Positions 40,686 to 51,307 of a DNA stretch of 64,000 nucleotides are shown one piece after another. A program made the position numbers and the translations under genes. Position 1 is the first letter of the stretch; every line of letters begins with the position of its first letter. This stretch comes from Selaginella moellendorffii. Lineage: Eukaryota > Streptophyta > Lycopodiopsida > Selaginellales > Selaginellaceae. The notes beneath the pieces were generated by a model, which saw only the letters and a list, made by a program, of their open reading frames with translations, made no database searches and was not told the DNA's origin. The DNA lies in assembly GCF_000143415.4 (NCBI RefSeq), contig NW_003314281.1, positions 2,045,149 through 2,109,148 on the forward strand, read 5' to 3'.

Positions 40686-42560
40686 TCACCGAGTTACCTT
40701 GACTGGATGAATCTGCGAAGACCGCCTCTTGGCTGGCTTTGGAGAAGGCGCTCTGGAGCCTGATCTGCTGCTTGCCGGAGACTGCGACTTGGGAGTGGCA
40801 CTGTCCTCGGCCACCGAGAGCCTCCGCAACCATTTGACAGCTTTGAGGGGCTCCGCCTCCAGCGTCTTGGACTGCGACATGAGAAGCGTTGTGAACCACA
40901 ACACGCTGGCTTTGGGCTGCCTCTTCAAGTCCAGGTCCTCTTGGTCCACGAAGAACAGGCCGAACTTCTTGGTGTAGCCCTGCGACCACTCGAAGTTGTC
41001 CACCAGCGACCACACAAAGTATCCCCGGACGTCCGCACCCTTCCGCATTGCTCTCACCACCGCGGCCATGTAGCCTTGGTGGTACCTGATGCGCTTCGTG
41101 TCATGCAAGCGCTCGGGCAGCGGGATTGTTTTGTCGTCCTGGTCGTCCATGCCGTTTTCGGTGATAAAGATTGGTGGCCGGTTGTACCTGTCGGTTATCC
41201 AGTTGAGGAACTTCTCCATCCCCCACGGAACCATGTAGAGCCACTCTGAAGCCGCTCGCTCTCCAATCGGCACCCCCATCTTGCTCTCCGTGGCAGTCAC
41301 GACGGCCTGGTCGGTGAAGTAATTCACCGGTGTTGTAACTTTGGGAGCTGGAGCAGCCTTGACGTACCGGGACGTGTAGTGATTAATTCCAATGTAGTCG
41401 AGTGAGCGTCGCAAGCTCGATATCTCTTCGGCAGTGAACCTCGGCAACCTGTCCCCAACGTTCTGTCTCATGCACTCCGGATAGTCACCGAAGAAAATGG
41501 GATCTAGAAGCCAGCCAAGCTGAAACTCGATACGTCGCTGCGCGGCCTGCTGGTCCTCAGGGGACTCCGTGAAAGGCTCGGACCACTCGCCATCGCAAGC
41601 CAGACCAATCACACCACCTTGCTCGGACTGGAACTTTTTCCTGTATATTTCCACAGCTGCAGCGTGAGCCAGGAGCGCGTGGTGAACCGCAAGATATGGT
41701 TCCACCGCTGAATCACCGGCTGGAGACCTGGACTTGTCCGAGCACCTTCCAGGAGCATGGACGCCTGTCCCGTAACCGTTGACGCAAAACTGTGCCGGCT
41801 CGTTCAGCGTGATCCACTTCTTCACCCTGTTCCCAAATCTTGCAAAGCAAATCTCTGCGTAGCCTGCAAAGTAGTCCACCACTCGAGGATTTATCCAGCC
41901 TCCCACAATTGGTGCATCGTCGTGGATTCTCTGCGGAAGATCCCAATGGTAGAGTGTAACAAACGGCTCCAATCCTTTGCTGAGAAGCTTGTCAATGAGA
42001 TGGTTGTAGTACTCCACACCTTTCTCATTCACGGAGCAGGAAGTGCCACCCATTCCGTCTGGGATGATCCGAGACCAGGAAATTGAAAACCTGTACGCGT
42101 TCATACCCATCTCGGACATCAAGTTGACGTCTTCCTTGTACTTGTGATACTGGTCCACTGACTTGTAGCCATTGCGACCGTCAGCAATCCGTCCAGGTAC
42201 GTTGCAGAAAACATCCCAGATGGACAGTCCTCGGCCACCTTTTTTCGAAGCTCCTTCCACTTGATACGCGGACGTTGCAGTCCCGAAGGTAAAATCGTCC
42301 GGGAAATCCACGCGACGGACCTCATCGTATTCAGCAACAATTCCAGGAGGCCCGCCTTCGCTGCTGCTTGATGGTGACGGGGAGTTCACGTCCAGGATCA
42401 GGGAACGACGAGCTGAAGAACTCATCCACACCTGTTCAAGGGTCTGAATTCCTCCAGAAGAACCAGCATCATCTTCGTGTGTTGCGGCATTGTCGGAGGC
42501 TTGATGGACGTCATCCGCTGGACTACCGGGGTCATCCTCTGTTGCTTCCTGTTCCTCCAT
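40686..42560 (-). CDS. Glycoside hydrolase family 1 beta-glucosidase, intronless
   Basis: One frame of 624 residues. The GH1 barrel runs from about residue 84 to 560, with acid/base Glu254 in TLNEP and nucleophile Glu468 in ITENG; both catalytic residues and sugar-site motifs (YHWDLPQ, GINHYTSRYV) are present. Unlike most plant family members it has no intron and no signal peptide. Instead there is an acidic Ser-rich N-terminal extension of about 80 residues and a Ser/Arg/Pro-rich basic tail (PASSRSGSRAPSPKPAKRRS). The enzyme hydrolyses beta-glucosides; the lack of a secretion signal suggests a cytosolic or nuclear place, which is inference. The start codon is only 109 bp from the stop of the DGS1-like gene upstream. 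Confidence 0.85.
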   Translation of the reverse strand: MEEQEATEDDPGSPADDVHQASDNAATHEDDAGSSGGIQTLEQVWMSSSARRSLILDVNSPSPSSSSEGGPPGIVAEYDEVRRVDFPDDFTFGTATSAYQVEGASKKGGRGLSIWDVFCNVPGRIADGRNGYKSVDQYHKYKEDVNLMSEMGMNAYRFSISWSRIIPDGMGGTSCSVNEKGVEYYNHLIDKLLSKGLEPFVTLYHWDLPQRIHDDAPIVGGWINPRVVDYFAGYAEICFARFGNRVKKWITLNEPAQFCVNGYGTGVHAPGRCSDKSRSPAGDSAVEPYLAVHHALLAHAAAVEIYRKKFQSEQGGVIGLACDGEWSEPFTESPEDQQAAQRRIEFQLGWLLDPIFFGDYPECMRQNVGDRLPRFTAEEISSLRRSLDYIGINHYTSRYVKAAPAPKVTTPVNYFTDQAVVTATESKMGVPIGERAASEWLYMVPWGMEKFLNWITDRYNRPPIFITENGMDDQDDKTIPLPERLHDTKRIRYHQGYMAAVVRAMRKGADVRGYFVWSLVDNFEWSQGYTKKFGLFFVDQEDLDLKRQPKASVLWFTTLLMSQSKTLEAEPLKAVKWLRRLSVAEDSATPKSQSPASSRSGSRAPSPKPAKRRSSQIHPVKVTR

Positions 42561-42669
42561 CTATCTAGCTCCAAAATTGTAACTGAATTTTGCGCGCGGA
42601 CGCAAAAATATGGATTTCGCGCGACGACGTCATGTGTCACCGGCTCGAATCCTGACAGTGCCACTTTCA

Positions 42670-45021
42670 CTAGAGTCTCGGAACTGGAGCAATACACTCG
42701 TACAGTCGTCCCATCCGAGCAGTTATCAAGAGCTTGTAGTGTGTGTCCAAATTCGGCTTTGCAAGGTCCAATACATCCTCCCGCAAGCTGCACACAACCG
42801 TTGAATCAATACAGCTTCGTTCGAATTTAAGCTACTTACCTGAACCATTCAGCCTTAGAGATGCCATTCTTAGAGAGGGCACGGTACAGCCTGTCAAGGG
42901 CATAGAGCAGCATTCCATACTGCCACAACGCTTGGCTTTCCTGAAAGAACAGCAGAATCATACAAAGGAAACGAAAAAATGCATACCTCGTTTTTATCTT
43001 TAAAAAGCTGGTATTGAATCACTGCTCTTTCGGCTTCAGCGACGAGCATTCTCCTCCGAAGCTGCGCCTTACGCCCCCTACCTTCTGCACCTTTAGACTG
43101 TAAAACGTGTTAGTGAAACAAATGTCCAGATAAGTGGCCGATACCTTGGAAAGTGAAACCCGAATCAAATATCCTAGGAAAACCGCGAAAATTACAGCAG
43201 GAAAAGCAGCCAAAATCGCAAAGTTAATCTCGTTGGCTCGCAGTATTTGATTTAGTTCCAGCATCGCACTGCGGAACACAAAAGTGAAAAGGAATATTCT
43301 ATATCAACTGCAAAAGCTTACGCACGTTTCAATGTCAAGTTTTAGCTTCTGAACTTGAATCAGCAACGCCCTCGCAAGTTCTCCACCAAGAAGGCTCTGA
43401 AGCGGGTGTGTCAACTCCTTTTCATATCTGAAAACAGAGAACAGTGAAGGAGCGACAACTTTAAACCAGACCTGCTCATCATTATCTCCATCATTTGTTG
43501 CTCTGTCGCATCGCTAGGAAGATGACCACCGCTTGTTTGCTCCGCAAATGCCTTCAACATCCTGCAGAGACATAAGAACAAATAACACAAAATAGGAATA
43601 GTGGAAAAGAAAAGAAAATTAACAAAACCTGCTCAAAGATGCTGCAGTTAATCGAACGTCTCCTACTTCCGCTGATCCTTGGTGACGCTTTCGAAATGTT
43701 TCAAAGAGATCGTCCCTGATAGACAAGAGCTGGAAACATTCCTGATTAGGAGTGTCTGTTACTAATCGCGAGCAAAATTTACCGGTTCCTCAACGTGCTC
43801 TTGGTAGAAATCTTTAATGGCCTCTGCACCTTGTCGGATCCAGTTGTCAAGGTCGTCACTACCAGCTAGCCGGCTATGTTTTCCAATCCACCCGGAAATA
43901 ACAACGAACGCTAAAGCAGTGACAGAATAATGAATCCAAAATCTAGTTATCTTCTTGGGCCTCTCATATAAAGGCAACTGCACAATTAAGCTAGTCAGGA
44001 AGTACAAGTAACGAGGCATCTTACCAGGAACGCCATGCACTCTTTGATGTTGCTGAGATTTGCACGTAAGCACCGAACGACCATCCCAATTTCTTCGTCC
44101 GTCCAATCTCGTTTGGACATGATTTCTTTCGGTACTTCAGCGACATGCAGGCGGGCCTTCACGTCCTTGGAAGTGTTTGGACCATAGTAGGCACTCTACA
44201 CGTGAAAAACAAATTAAACCATGGATTGATTAGCACAACTTTACTTACAGGAGGTAAATCGTAATTTCTTTCGAGCTTGATCATTGCATCGTAGACATTT
44301 GTCAAAGCAGCACACAAAGACTGCCTTCCTTGGTGGTCACCCAGTTTGTCCACTTCGTGGTACACCTGATCAGAAATGCAGGAAACTGAAAAAAGAACTT
44401 CTCTTGACGGAGTGTAATACCTGAGCAAGCAGTACTGCAAGCTGCTCCTGAATGATTCTAAGCATCGTCATCCTCTCGGTAATTCGACATGACGCATCAT
44501 ACACCAGCTTTTGAGTCGCAGAGCCTTCGGAGATTAAAGCACGAACCATACAGGCCAAGCCTTCCACAAAGGCGTGAGGACCTCTCTCCAAGACCATGAA
44601 TCGAATTCTCATCATGTCAGATCCCTGTGACAAAATTCTCATCAATCGCAGGGAAAGAAAAAGAAGAAAAACGAAAACACCACACCTGTTGACGAGCACG
44701 CCAGAATTGGAAGTTAATCTGGATGTCGTGAAGCAGCAGTAGCAGCTCCATTGAAATGTCTCGAAATGCTTCCATGACGGCATCGATGACTTCCATCCGC
44801 TCTCTGGAATTCATCTCTCAGTTGCCTTCTACTGCTAGAAATTTCACTTACTGTGTAGGAGGAGGCCAAGAAGAAGGCAGCAGCAGCGGCAAGCCATCGC
44901 GCTCCTTCTTCCTTCTCGCGAAGATCTTGCGCGTCAATGCCGATGCCGCCAGAATCCGGCTCCTGTCCGCGACATCCTTGGCATGGCCCTGGATCCACAG
45001 CAGCGCCTCCGTCACGTTCAT
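42670..45021 (-). CDS. DGS1: DGS1/NCA2-family mitochondrial membrane protein
   Basis: I reconstruct 13 exons: 45021-44852, 44803-44686, 44624-44421, 44365-44249, 44195-44025, 43977-43783, 43729-43629, 43561-43472, 43427-43326, 43268-43145, 43097-42987, 42940-42840, 42787-42670, all GT-AG and in phase, giving 573 residues. The C-terminal half matches the NCA2 domain of plant DGS1 (WIHYSVTALAFVVISGWI, HSRLAGSDDLDNWIRQGAE, LSIRDDLFETFRKRHQ, ARMGRLYECIAP). Two membrane segments are visible, in exon 6 and in exon 10 (FAILAAFPAVIFAVFLGYLI). In Arabidopsis DGS1 sits in the mitochondrial outer membrane and affects galactolipid and mitochondrial lipid balance. Length is close to the Arabidopsis protein. 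Confidence 0.88.
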
Positions 45022-45063
45022 CTCTCCAAACCCTAGGGTTTTAACGTATGGCCCTTTCTTTTC
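45022..45063. promoter_or_regulatory. 42-bp divergent interval between DGS1-like and PPR start codons
   Basis: The two ATGs face away from each other with only 42 bp between. The interval contains a perfect 14-bp palindromic telo-box, AAACCCTAGGGTTT, at 45028-45041. Leaders must overlap or transcription must begin inside the opposing gene. Confidence 0.65.
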
Positions 45064-47817
45064 ATGATCCCGGTGCTCAAACGCATCGAGATCACATCCA
45101 GTGAGGCCGATCGCAAGCTCGCAGCATCGCTCCTCAAGAAATTCGCGGCCGCTAGATCTCTCGAGGATGGAAGAGAGCTCCACGGCCGGATTGCGAGGGC
45201 GGGGCGCGACGGAGATACATTTCTTGGCAATCTCCTGGTGCAACTGTATAGCCGATGCGGCACGATCGACGAGGCCCGGGCGGCCTTCGATCGGATCCAC
45301 CGCAAGAACATCTTCTCCTGGAACTCGGTCATCGGCGCGCATTGCCAGGGCCGGGATCTGCCCGGCGCGGAGATTGTGCTGCGCAAGATGCCGCAAAGCG
45401 ATTGCTACTCGTGGACGATCTTGCTTGCGTCCCACGCGGATTGTGGAGATTTGGCAGCGGCAAATCGCGTGCTGGATGAAATGCCCGAGATAAACCCTAT
45501 CGCTCTCACCGCTCTCTTGAATGCCAATGCCCGCGCAGGGCATATCGAGGTAGCCATAGCCGCATTCGAATATATGCGTGGGCGGGATGTGACCACATAC
45601 AATGCCATGCTTGCCGCATATTCTTGGAATCAAGAGCATGAGTGTATGTGGGATTCTTTTCAAAGGATGCCATTTTGGGACTTGGTATCTTTAAATACGG
45701 CACTTGCCGCTTTAGGGCATTTGGAGAGCGCGAAGCAATTCTTTGATTCCATGCCACAGAGGGACATTTTCTCCTGGAATTCGATCGTCCAAGCTTGTGT
45801 TGAGGACGATATCGCCGATTTGGCTGCCTTGGTGTTTAATCGGATGCCAAATCGAAGCCTTGTCTCGTGGAATTCTTTGATTCAAGTTCGCATCCAGCAA
45901 ACCCAATGCGCTCGCGCATTGGAATTGCTAGAAGAAGCGCCTGAATTTGACGTTTTCACTTGTAATCTAGCGATCCAAACCTACACTGGATTGGGCGAAA
46001 TCCAATTCGCCAGGGAATTTTTTGATTCCATGGATCAAAGAGACATAGTAACTTGGGCAACGATGCTCGTCGCCCATTCCCAGCATGGGGATTTGCCCCA
46101 AGCCAATAGTGTGTACGAGAATATGCCACAGCACAATGCCGTGGCTGGAACGGCAATGCTGGTAGCATACTCCAACACCTCAAATCTCCCAAGTGCGATT
46201 CACATCTTTAAAAAAATGCCCGAGCTTGACATCTTTGCGTGGAATGCTATGCTTGTGGCATATGCCGCGTCTGGTAATATTTCTTCCCTTGAGAAATTCT
46301 TGAACAAAATGCCCATGCTGGATATATGTTCCTGGAACTCGACCTTGCAAGCGTACGGCTGGTACGGCTACCTGGGAAAGGCAAAGTCTGTGTTCGATTC
46401 TATGCCCCAGCGGGATTTGATCACGTGGAACTCTATGATTGCGGGATATACCCAAGCTAGGGAATGGAATCTGGCACTGATGTTGTTTGGTAGTATGGAC
46501 CAAGAGGGAATCAGCCCAGATACGGCCACCTATTCCAGCGTTTTTTATGCCTGTGGAGAGCATGGGGCTGTTACACAGGGCAGAATCCTCCATTCTTTAC
46601 TGGAAGAAGCGCCAGATCGCGAAATTTTAGAAAGCTTGGCCATATCTGCAGCACTTGTAAGCATGTATGGAAAATGTGGCTGCCTTGACGAGGCCAGACA
46701 GAAGCTGTTTGGGGAGTATCCCGGGAATCGAGACCGGAACTGGTGGAACTCGATGCTAACAGCATATGCCCGGAATGGGCATCACAGGGAGGTCGTACGG
46801 CTCTTCAGGGCCATGGACGTGGAAGGCGTGGGGCCGGACGATCGCAGCCACGTGGCCGCCATCGACGCGGCCGCCAGCCTCGCGGACCTGGAGCTGGGCA
46901 AGACAATCCACAGGAGCCTCATGGAAGAAATCCAAACTTTCAATCTCGCCACCAACGAAACCGTGATGAACACCGCGCTGCTCAACCTCTACGGGAGCTG
47001 CGGAGAGGTCGTCTCCGCGAGGGGGATATTCGACTCCATGCCGGACAAAGATACCCCGGCTTGGAACTCGATAATCTCCCAGACCGGGACGCGAGACCCA
47101 AAACTCGCGATCCATCTCTTCCGGGAGATGGATTTGCAAGGTTTCAATCCGGACGAGGTCACCTTCGCCAAGATCCTCGACGTTTGTAGCACCGCCACCA
47201 CCGAGCTCTCGCTAAGCAGCCTCCAATGCATCATCCACGACGCCCCCGCGATTCGAAACGCGCACCTCTCCACGTCGCTGGTCGCCATGTACGCGCGCTG
47301 CGGCAGGCTCGACGACGCGCTCGCGCTCTTCCACAAGATGCCCTCCCGCGACACGGTATCCTGGAACGCGATGCTCTCGGCATATTCCCTTTCCTCCGCC
47401 ACCTTTGATGCCCTCCTCCGCGCCTTCGCGGCCATGCAGCTCGACGGCGTGCCGCCCGACGGCGTCACCTTCGTCACCCTCCTGGCGGCGTGCAGCCACG
47501 CGGGCGATCTCCAGCGCGGTGCCGCGTGCTTTGCGGCCATGGCGGAGCTGTACGGCGTGGCGCCCGGTGCCGGCCACTACGCGTGCCTGGCGGACCTCCT
47601 CTCCCGGCTGGGCCAGCTCGAGCGCGCTGAGAACGTCATCCACGCCATGCCGTACGAGCCCGGCCCGGCGGCGTGGACGTCCGTGCTCGGCGCGTGTGGC
47701 AGCCACGGTACCGCCGACCGCGCGAGAGATGCCGCGCGGTATGCCCTCGACGCCGAGCCGCGCGGCTCGTCTTCTTATGTGCTGCTCTCCAATGTCTTGG
47801 GGAGCGTTCCAGGGTGA
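45064..47817 (+). CDS. Pentatricopeptide repeat (PPR) protein, intronless
   Basis: A 917-residue frame starts at the first ATG after the telo-box. It is built of tandem 31-36-residue PPR motifs throughout, many with the SWNS/AWNS signature and short S-type spacing, typical of the plant PLS or P-with-S classes. It ends after an E-like segment (AWTSVLGACGSHG, SSSYVLLSNVLG) and has no DYW deaminase. PPR proteins bind organelle RNA in a sequence-specific way for editing, splicing or stability. Targeting is unclear; the first residues lack a strong presequence. The abrupt end within the E region may be a truncation. Confidence 0.9.
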   Translation: MIPVLKRIEITSSEADRKLAASLLKKFAAARSLEDGRELHGRIARAGRDGDTFLGNLLVQLYSRCGTIDEARAAFDRIHRKNIFSWNSVIGAHCQGRDLPGAEIVLRKMPQSDCYSWTILLASHADCGDLAAANRVLDEMPEINPIALTALLNANARAGHIEVAIAAFEYMRGRDVTTYNAMLAAYSWNQEHECMWDSFQRMPFWDLVSLNTALAALGHLESAKQFFDSMPQRDIFSWNSIVQACVEDDIADLAALVFNRMPNRSLVSWNSLIQVRIQQTQCARALELLEEAPEFDVFTCNLAIQTYTGLGEIQFAREFFDSMDQRDIVTWATMLVAHSQHGDLPQANSVYENMPQHNAVAGTAMLVAYSNTSNLPSAIHIFKKMPELDIFAWNAMLVAYAASGNISSLEKFLNKMPMLDICSWNSTLQAYGWYGYLGKAKSVFDSMPQRDLITWNSMIAGYTQAREWNLALMLFGSMDQEGISPDTATYSSVFYACGEHGAVTQGRILHSLLEEAPDREILESLAISAALVSMYGKCGCLDEARQKLFGEYPGNRDRNWWNSMLTAYARNGHHREVVRLFRAMDVEGVGPDDRSHVAAIDAAASLADLELGKTIHRSLMEEIQTFNLATNETVMNTALLNLYGSCGEVVSARGIFDSMPDKDTPAWNSIISQTGTRDPKLAIHLFREMDLQGFNPDEVTFAKILDVCSTATTELSLSSLQCIIHDAPAIRNAHLSTSLVAMYARCGRLDDALALFHKMPSRDTVSWNAMLSAYSLSSATFDALLRAFAAMQLDGVPPDGVTFVTLLAACSHAGDLQRGAACFAAMAELYGVAPGAGHYACLADLLSRLGQLERAENVIHAMPYEPGPAAWTSVLGACGSHGTADRARDAARYALDAEPRGSSSYVLLSNVLGSVPG

Positions 47818-47918
47818 AAAAGTTTTATTTCTTCTTGCGTGTGCCTGTATTGATCATGAGCTACAAAGAAATTTTGTATAGAAGTAACAAACCGCCACGC
47901 ATTTTTACACTTGGGACG

Positions 47919-49163
47919 CTAGGACGAGATTATCTTTCGGAGGATCTTTCCGGAGTACTTGAAGGACTTGGCGGTCTCTTTCAAGCACCGATCTTTGTCC
48001 TCGCGGCTCCATTCCTGATAGATTAAAGTTGTGAGCGAGCACAGCCTTTAGCTCTCGCCATTTTGATAGTTACCTCTGATATTCTGTTGATCTTATCCCT
48101 CACCGCATTCAAAAGCTTGGGAAGCTCGCCTTTCCACTTGTAAAACTCGAGCTCTCTCCCGTCCAAAATCTCGTCCGCGACCTGAGTTAAATCCCGCGCT
48201 CCATATCAAGACGGGAAAGAAACGAGAACTTCAAGAGTCTTACCTTCTTTCCAATGAATCGGCCACCGGCAGTGTGAGCGAAGTAATAGTTGTAGAAGTG
48301 ACAGATAAAAGCGGGCGGGTCCTCCTCGGCAATCGTCTCCAAGAACTCTGCGTAGGATTTCCCATCCAAGCTCGGCTCCGGAAGCTCGTGACCCTGCTCT
48401 TGAAACCATTCCAAATCTTTCGCCAGAGCCTCCGATCTCTCTAGTCCCGTATCCTGGAACTCGGTATCTACACAGTGATCGGAGGAAAAACAAAAGAAAC
48501 TGGATAAGTCATCATCTTCAAGAACAAACAAGCTCAAACGAGAAAGAAAAAACAAACAAACTGGATAAGTCATCATCTTCAAGAACAAACAAGCTCAAAA
48601 GAGAAAGAAAAAACAAACAAACTGGATCAGTCATCATCTTCAAGAACAGCCAAGCTCAAAACCAGAAGAAGAAAAGGAGAAGAGAACTTACAAAACGAAT
48701 GCGATGCTCTACGAACGAGCGCCTCTAGAACCTCGTAGATGAGCTTGTTATCCACCAAGAACTGGAGATAGCCTTGGATGGTCGGCTTCCAGCTCCCAAC
48801 CGGCTGCACGTCGGCCTCCTTCCCGCCTTCCTTGGCCTGATCCTTGGTATGGAGCTTCATTGCGACAAACCTCATCTCCTCCACAAACCCTTTCCTCTCG
48901 CCTGGCCGCTTGGGACGAAGCTCCGGGCTCTCGGACAGCGTCGTCGATGCAAACACTCGAATGCCGCTGCTGGATTGATTCCTGCCCGCCATTCTCTGCA
49001 ATCCCGCGCTCGAAATCTTCGCGCTTCTAGCCAGGAACTCTGCCGCCTTGGAGAAAGAGCAGGAAGAGCACTGGGAGAAGGGCGAGACCTCTTGCTTGCA
49101 TCGTCGGAGACTAGGCCGCGGTAGCGTGCTTCCAATCGACGCCGTGGACGCCGCCATCGCCAT
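47919..49163 (-). CDS. HO1: Plastid heme oxygenase (HO1/HY1 type)
   Basis: Four exons, 49163-48692, 48467-48244, 48181-48074 and 48014-47919, give 299 residues. The first about 75 residues are Ser/Arg-rich with few acids, a plastid transit peptide. The core follows: [19 protein letters not shown] with the heme-ligand His105, then [17 protein letters not shown] and, at the end, [13 protein letters not shown]. The enzyme opens heme with ferredoxin electrons to biliverdin, the precursor of the phytochrome chromophore. Length is close to the Arabidopsis enzyme. The gene is convergent with the PPR gene (101 bp between stops) and divergent from IFT57. Confidence 0.92.
48499..48681. repeat. 61-bp tandem repeat in heme oxygenase intron 1
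   Basis: Three units start ACTGGATAAGTCATCATC (the third has ATCAG for ATAAG) at 48499, 48560 and 48621. They make up most of the 224-bp intron 1, which is long for this neighbourhood. Confidence 0.88.
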
Positions 49164-49290
49164 CGCTTGCTTGCAGCTTTGCTCTAGCCCTCCAAAATAA
49201 AATAAAAATCAACGGTGGAATGTGGATATAGCTAAGGGCCCCGATTTGTCCACGTGGATCTCGTTATGCTTTCGTTTTTAGGGTTCTTTC
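49164..49290. promoter_or_regulatory. Divergent promoter interval of heme oxygenase and IFT57
   Basis: There are 127 bp between start codons. It contains CACGTGG at about 49250-49256 (G-box core CACGTG), a site common in light-regulated plant promoters, and TAGGGTT at 49279-49285. Confidence 0.5.
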
Positions 49291-51307
49291 ATGGTGGACG
49301 CTGCCGAGCGAATGTGGAGTGTCGCGTCCACGGATCGAGGAATGCAAGCTTCCGAGAGAGAATTGGTAGGAGATATCCACAGCTAAGTAATGATCGAGGC
49401 TCTCATCGGTGTTTTCTTGGTGTTTTCTCTTGGGCAGTCGGATGCCAAGGCCATTGTGATCAATGAGCTCCTTGTTGACAAGCTTAAGCTCCTCAAATAC
49501 GATCACATATTTTGCCAGACGAGGTAAGCCATCAAAGGTTTCCTCTTCGTGACTCGTTTTTCTTTTTTTTCTTTCAAAACTTTGATTCGTTTTTCCTTGT
49601 CTGGATTTCTAGGACTCCACCATGGGAGAGATTGCACAGATTTTATTTCGCTGTGTCTTCACCCAATCGCAACGACCAGTTTATGTACTTCGCAAGCCTT
49701 GTGAGTTTTTTCTTTCGTTTGTCATTGTTTCATTTAGCTCGTTTGATTTTGTTGGTGAAGGTAGCGTGGCTATATAGTTTGATCGGTGTTCCATTTCCTG
49801 CACCTTCTGACAACGATGATCTTAATCCCATCTGTTCGAACATTGGTAACCATCTTCTTATGATGGAGAAAATAATCCTTCTGTGAGCTTTGCAGTCTTG
49901 CAGCTGCGAGAAGTTGGATTTGCACCTCCATCTTGGTCTCCCTCAAAATTGAAGCAGGTAATACCACTTTGTATTTTGTATCCTTTTCGTAAACGAGAAA
50001 GCCACCAGGGACACGGCGATGCGGTGTGCAGCGTGCTTGACAGCCTTGTCGATCTTGTTCTGGAAATTAAAAATTTCCAGTTTGCTGTTCCAATGTATAC
50101 AGACTTGTAAGTGCAGCATTCCCAATTTTAAGCTTTTGTGTGTGTTTTTATTTTGTTTTTTCAGGGGAAAGGCAATTGTGGTTGATGAAATAGGAAGCGA
50201 AGCAGCCGATGAGGTAATATTGACTTCTACTTCTTTTTCCTTTGACGTTGTTTTCTTACAGTTGTGTGTGTCCAAGCCTTCGAAACCAAACGAAGCAGCA
50301 AGCAGTGTGTTTCCAGACTTGTAAGTTTCTTTAAGTTTCCTTGACGTCCTTTCATCTTATTAACCTCGATCATCAGACTTACGGAATCTACATCCACGTC
50401 AAAGATTGATCCAAATCACTGGAAAATGGATCTTGAGCGCTTGGCACCTCAACTTTCTCTTCCATTGGTCAGTTCTTGTTTATTGTATGTAGTTCGAGCT
50501 TTATCTTCGTCGTGTGCCTGCTTGCTCTAGGTGCCTGACGGCAAGGAATGGCGAACACATTTGGAGCAAGCCCAGCAACTACATGCGGTTCGATGCTTAA
50601 GTCTCGTGCTCTATTTCGTAACATGTCTGATCCCTGCAGGGAATTTCTAAGCAATTAGTGAGCAATAATGCCGAGCTAGAACGGTAAGGTAAAGAATTGA
50701 TGCAGCACAAAACTCTGGATCGTGATACGTTGTTTAGTGCCACGCAGGGTGGAAGGAAATATCTCCTCTACACTGGAGAAACTGCAAAGCCGTGAGAAGT
50801 TCATCAACTCCCAGATCGAACCTCTGGTAAGCGCCTGCTGAAGTGAATGAAAAGTTTAAAGCTTTGATTTCCAGACAACTGAGTACTCAGCTGTGAAGAG
50901 GAGACTCAGCGAAGCTCAACAGGTTAGTGTAAAATAAGTTCGTAGTTTTGAACCATCTAAGCTGTTTCCAACTTACAGAAGTACGGCAATAGCCTTGACA
51001 ATGTTACGGAGCTCACAAACGAAATAGCACACATTTCTGAGCAAATCGAGCAAGTCAAGGTAGAAAGGTTTTCTTTTTCTGCTCTCAGTTTCATGTTCTG
51101 GAGCTTTCAACTTTCAGCAAATGACAGTGGACAAAGGCAACATGATATCCGACGTCTCTCCCCTCTTGCAAATCAAAAGCGCCATTCAAAGGCTCAAGGT
51201 CCCTCCTGCTAAAATCCTTCGTTAAATCTCACAAACGTCCACAGGCGGAGCTCAAGGAAATGGAAGTCCGAATAGGAGTTTTACAGCACAGGCTCCTCCA
51301 TGTATAA
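49291..51307 (+). CDS. IFT57: Intraflagellar transport protein IFT57
   Basis: Sixteen exons, GT-AG and in phase: 49291-49365, 49438-49523, 49613-49700, 49761-49845, 49896-49957, 50009-50106, 50165-50213, 50262-50320, 50377-50467, 50531-50587, 50640-50683, 50748-50826, 50875-50922, 50979-51059, 51118-51198, 51245-51307, giving 381 residues. The N-terminal domain matches the IFT57 family (DKLKLLKYDHIF, DQFMYFASLVAWL, PPSWSPSKLKQGHGDAVCSV). The rest is helical and coiled-coil, ending in the family-like RIGVLQHRLL. IFT57 is a peripheral IFT-B subunit moving cargo in cilia; in land plants that means sperm flagella. Introns are 46-103 bp. Confidence 0.9.

Noticed and set aside
46743-47706. Several long open frames on both strands inside the PPR gene
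   Set aside because: They are shadows in a GC-rich stretch; the PPR frame accounts for the sequence.
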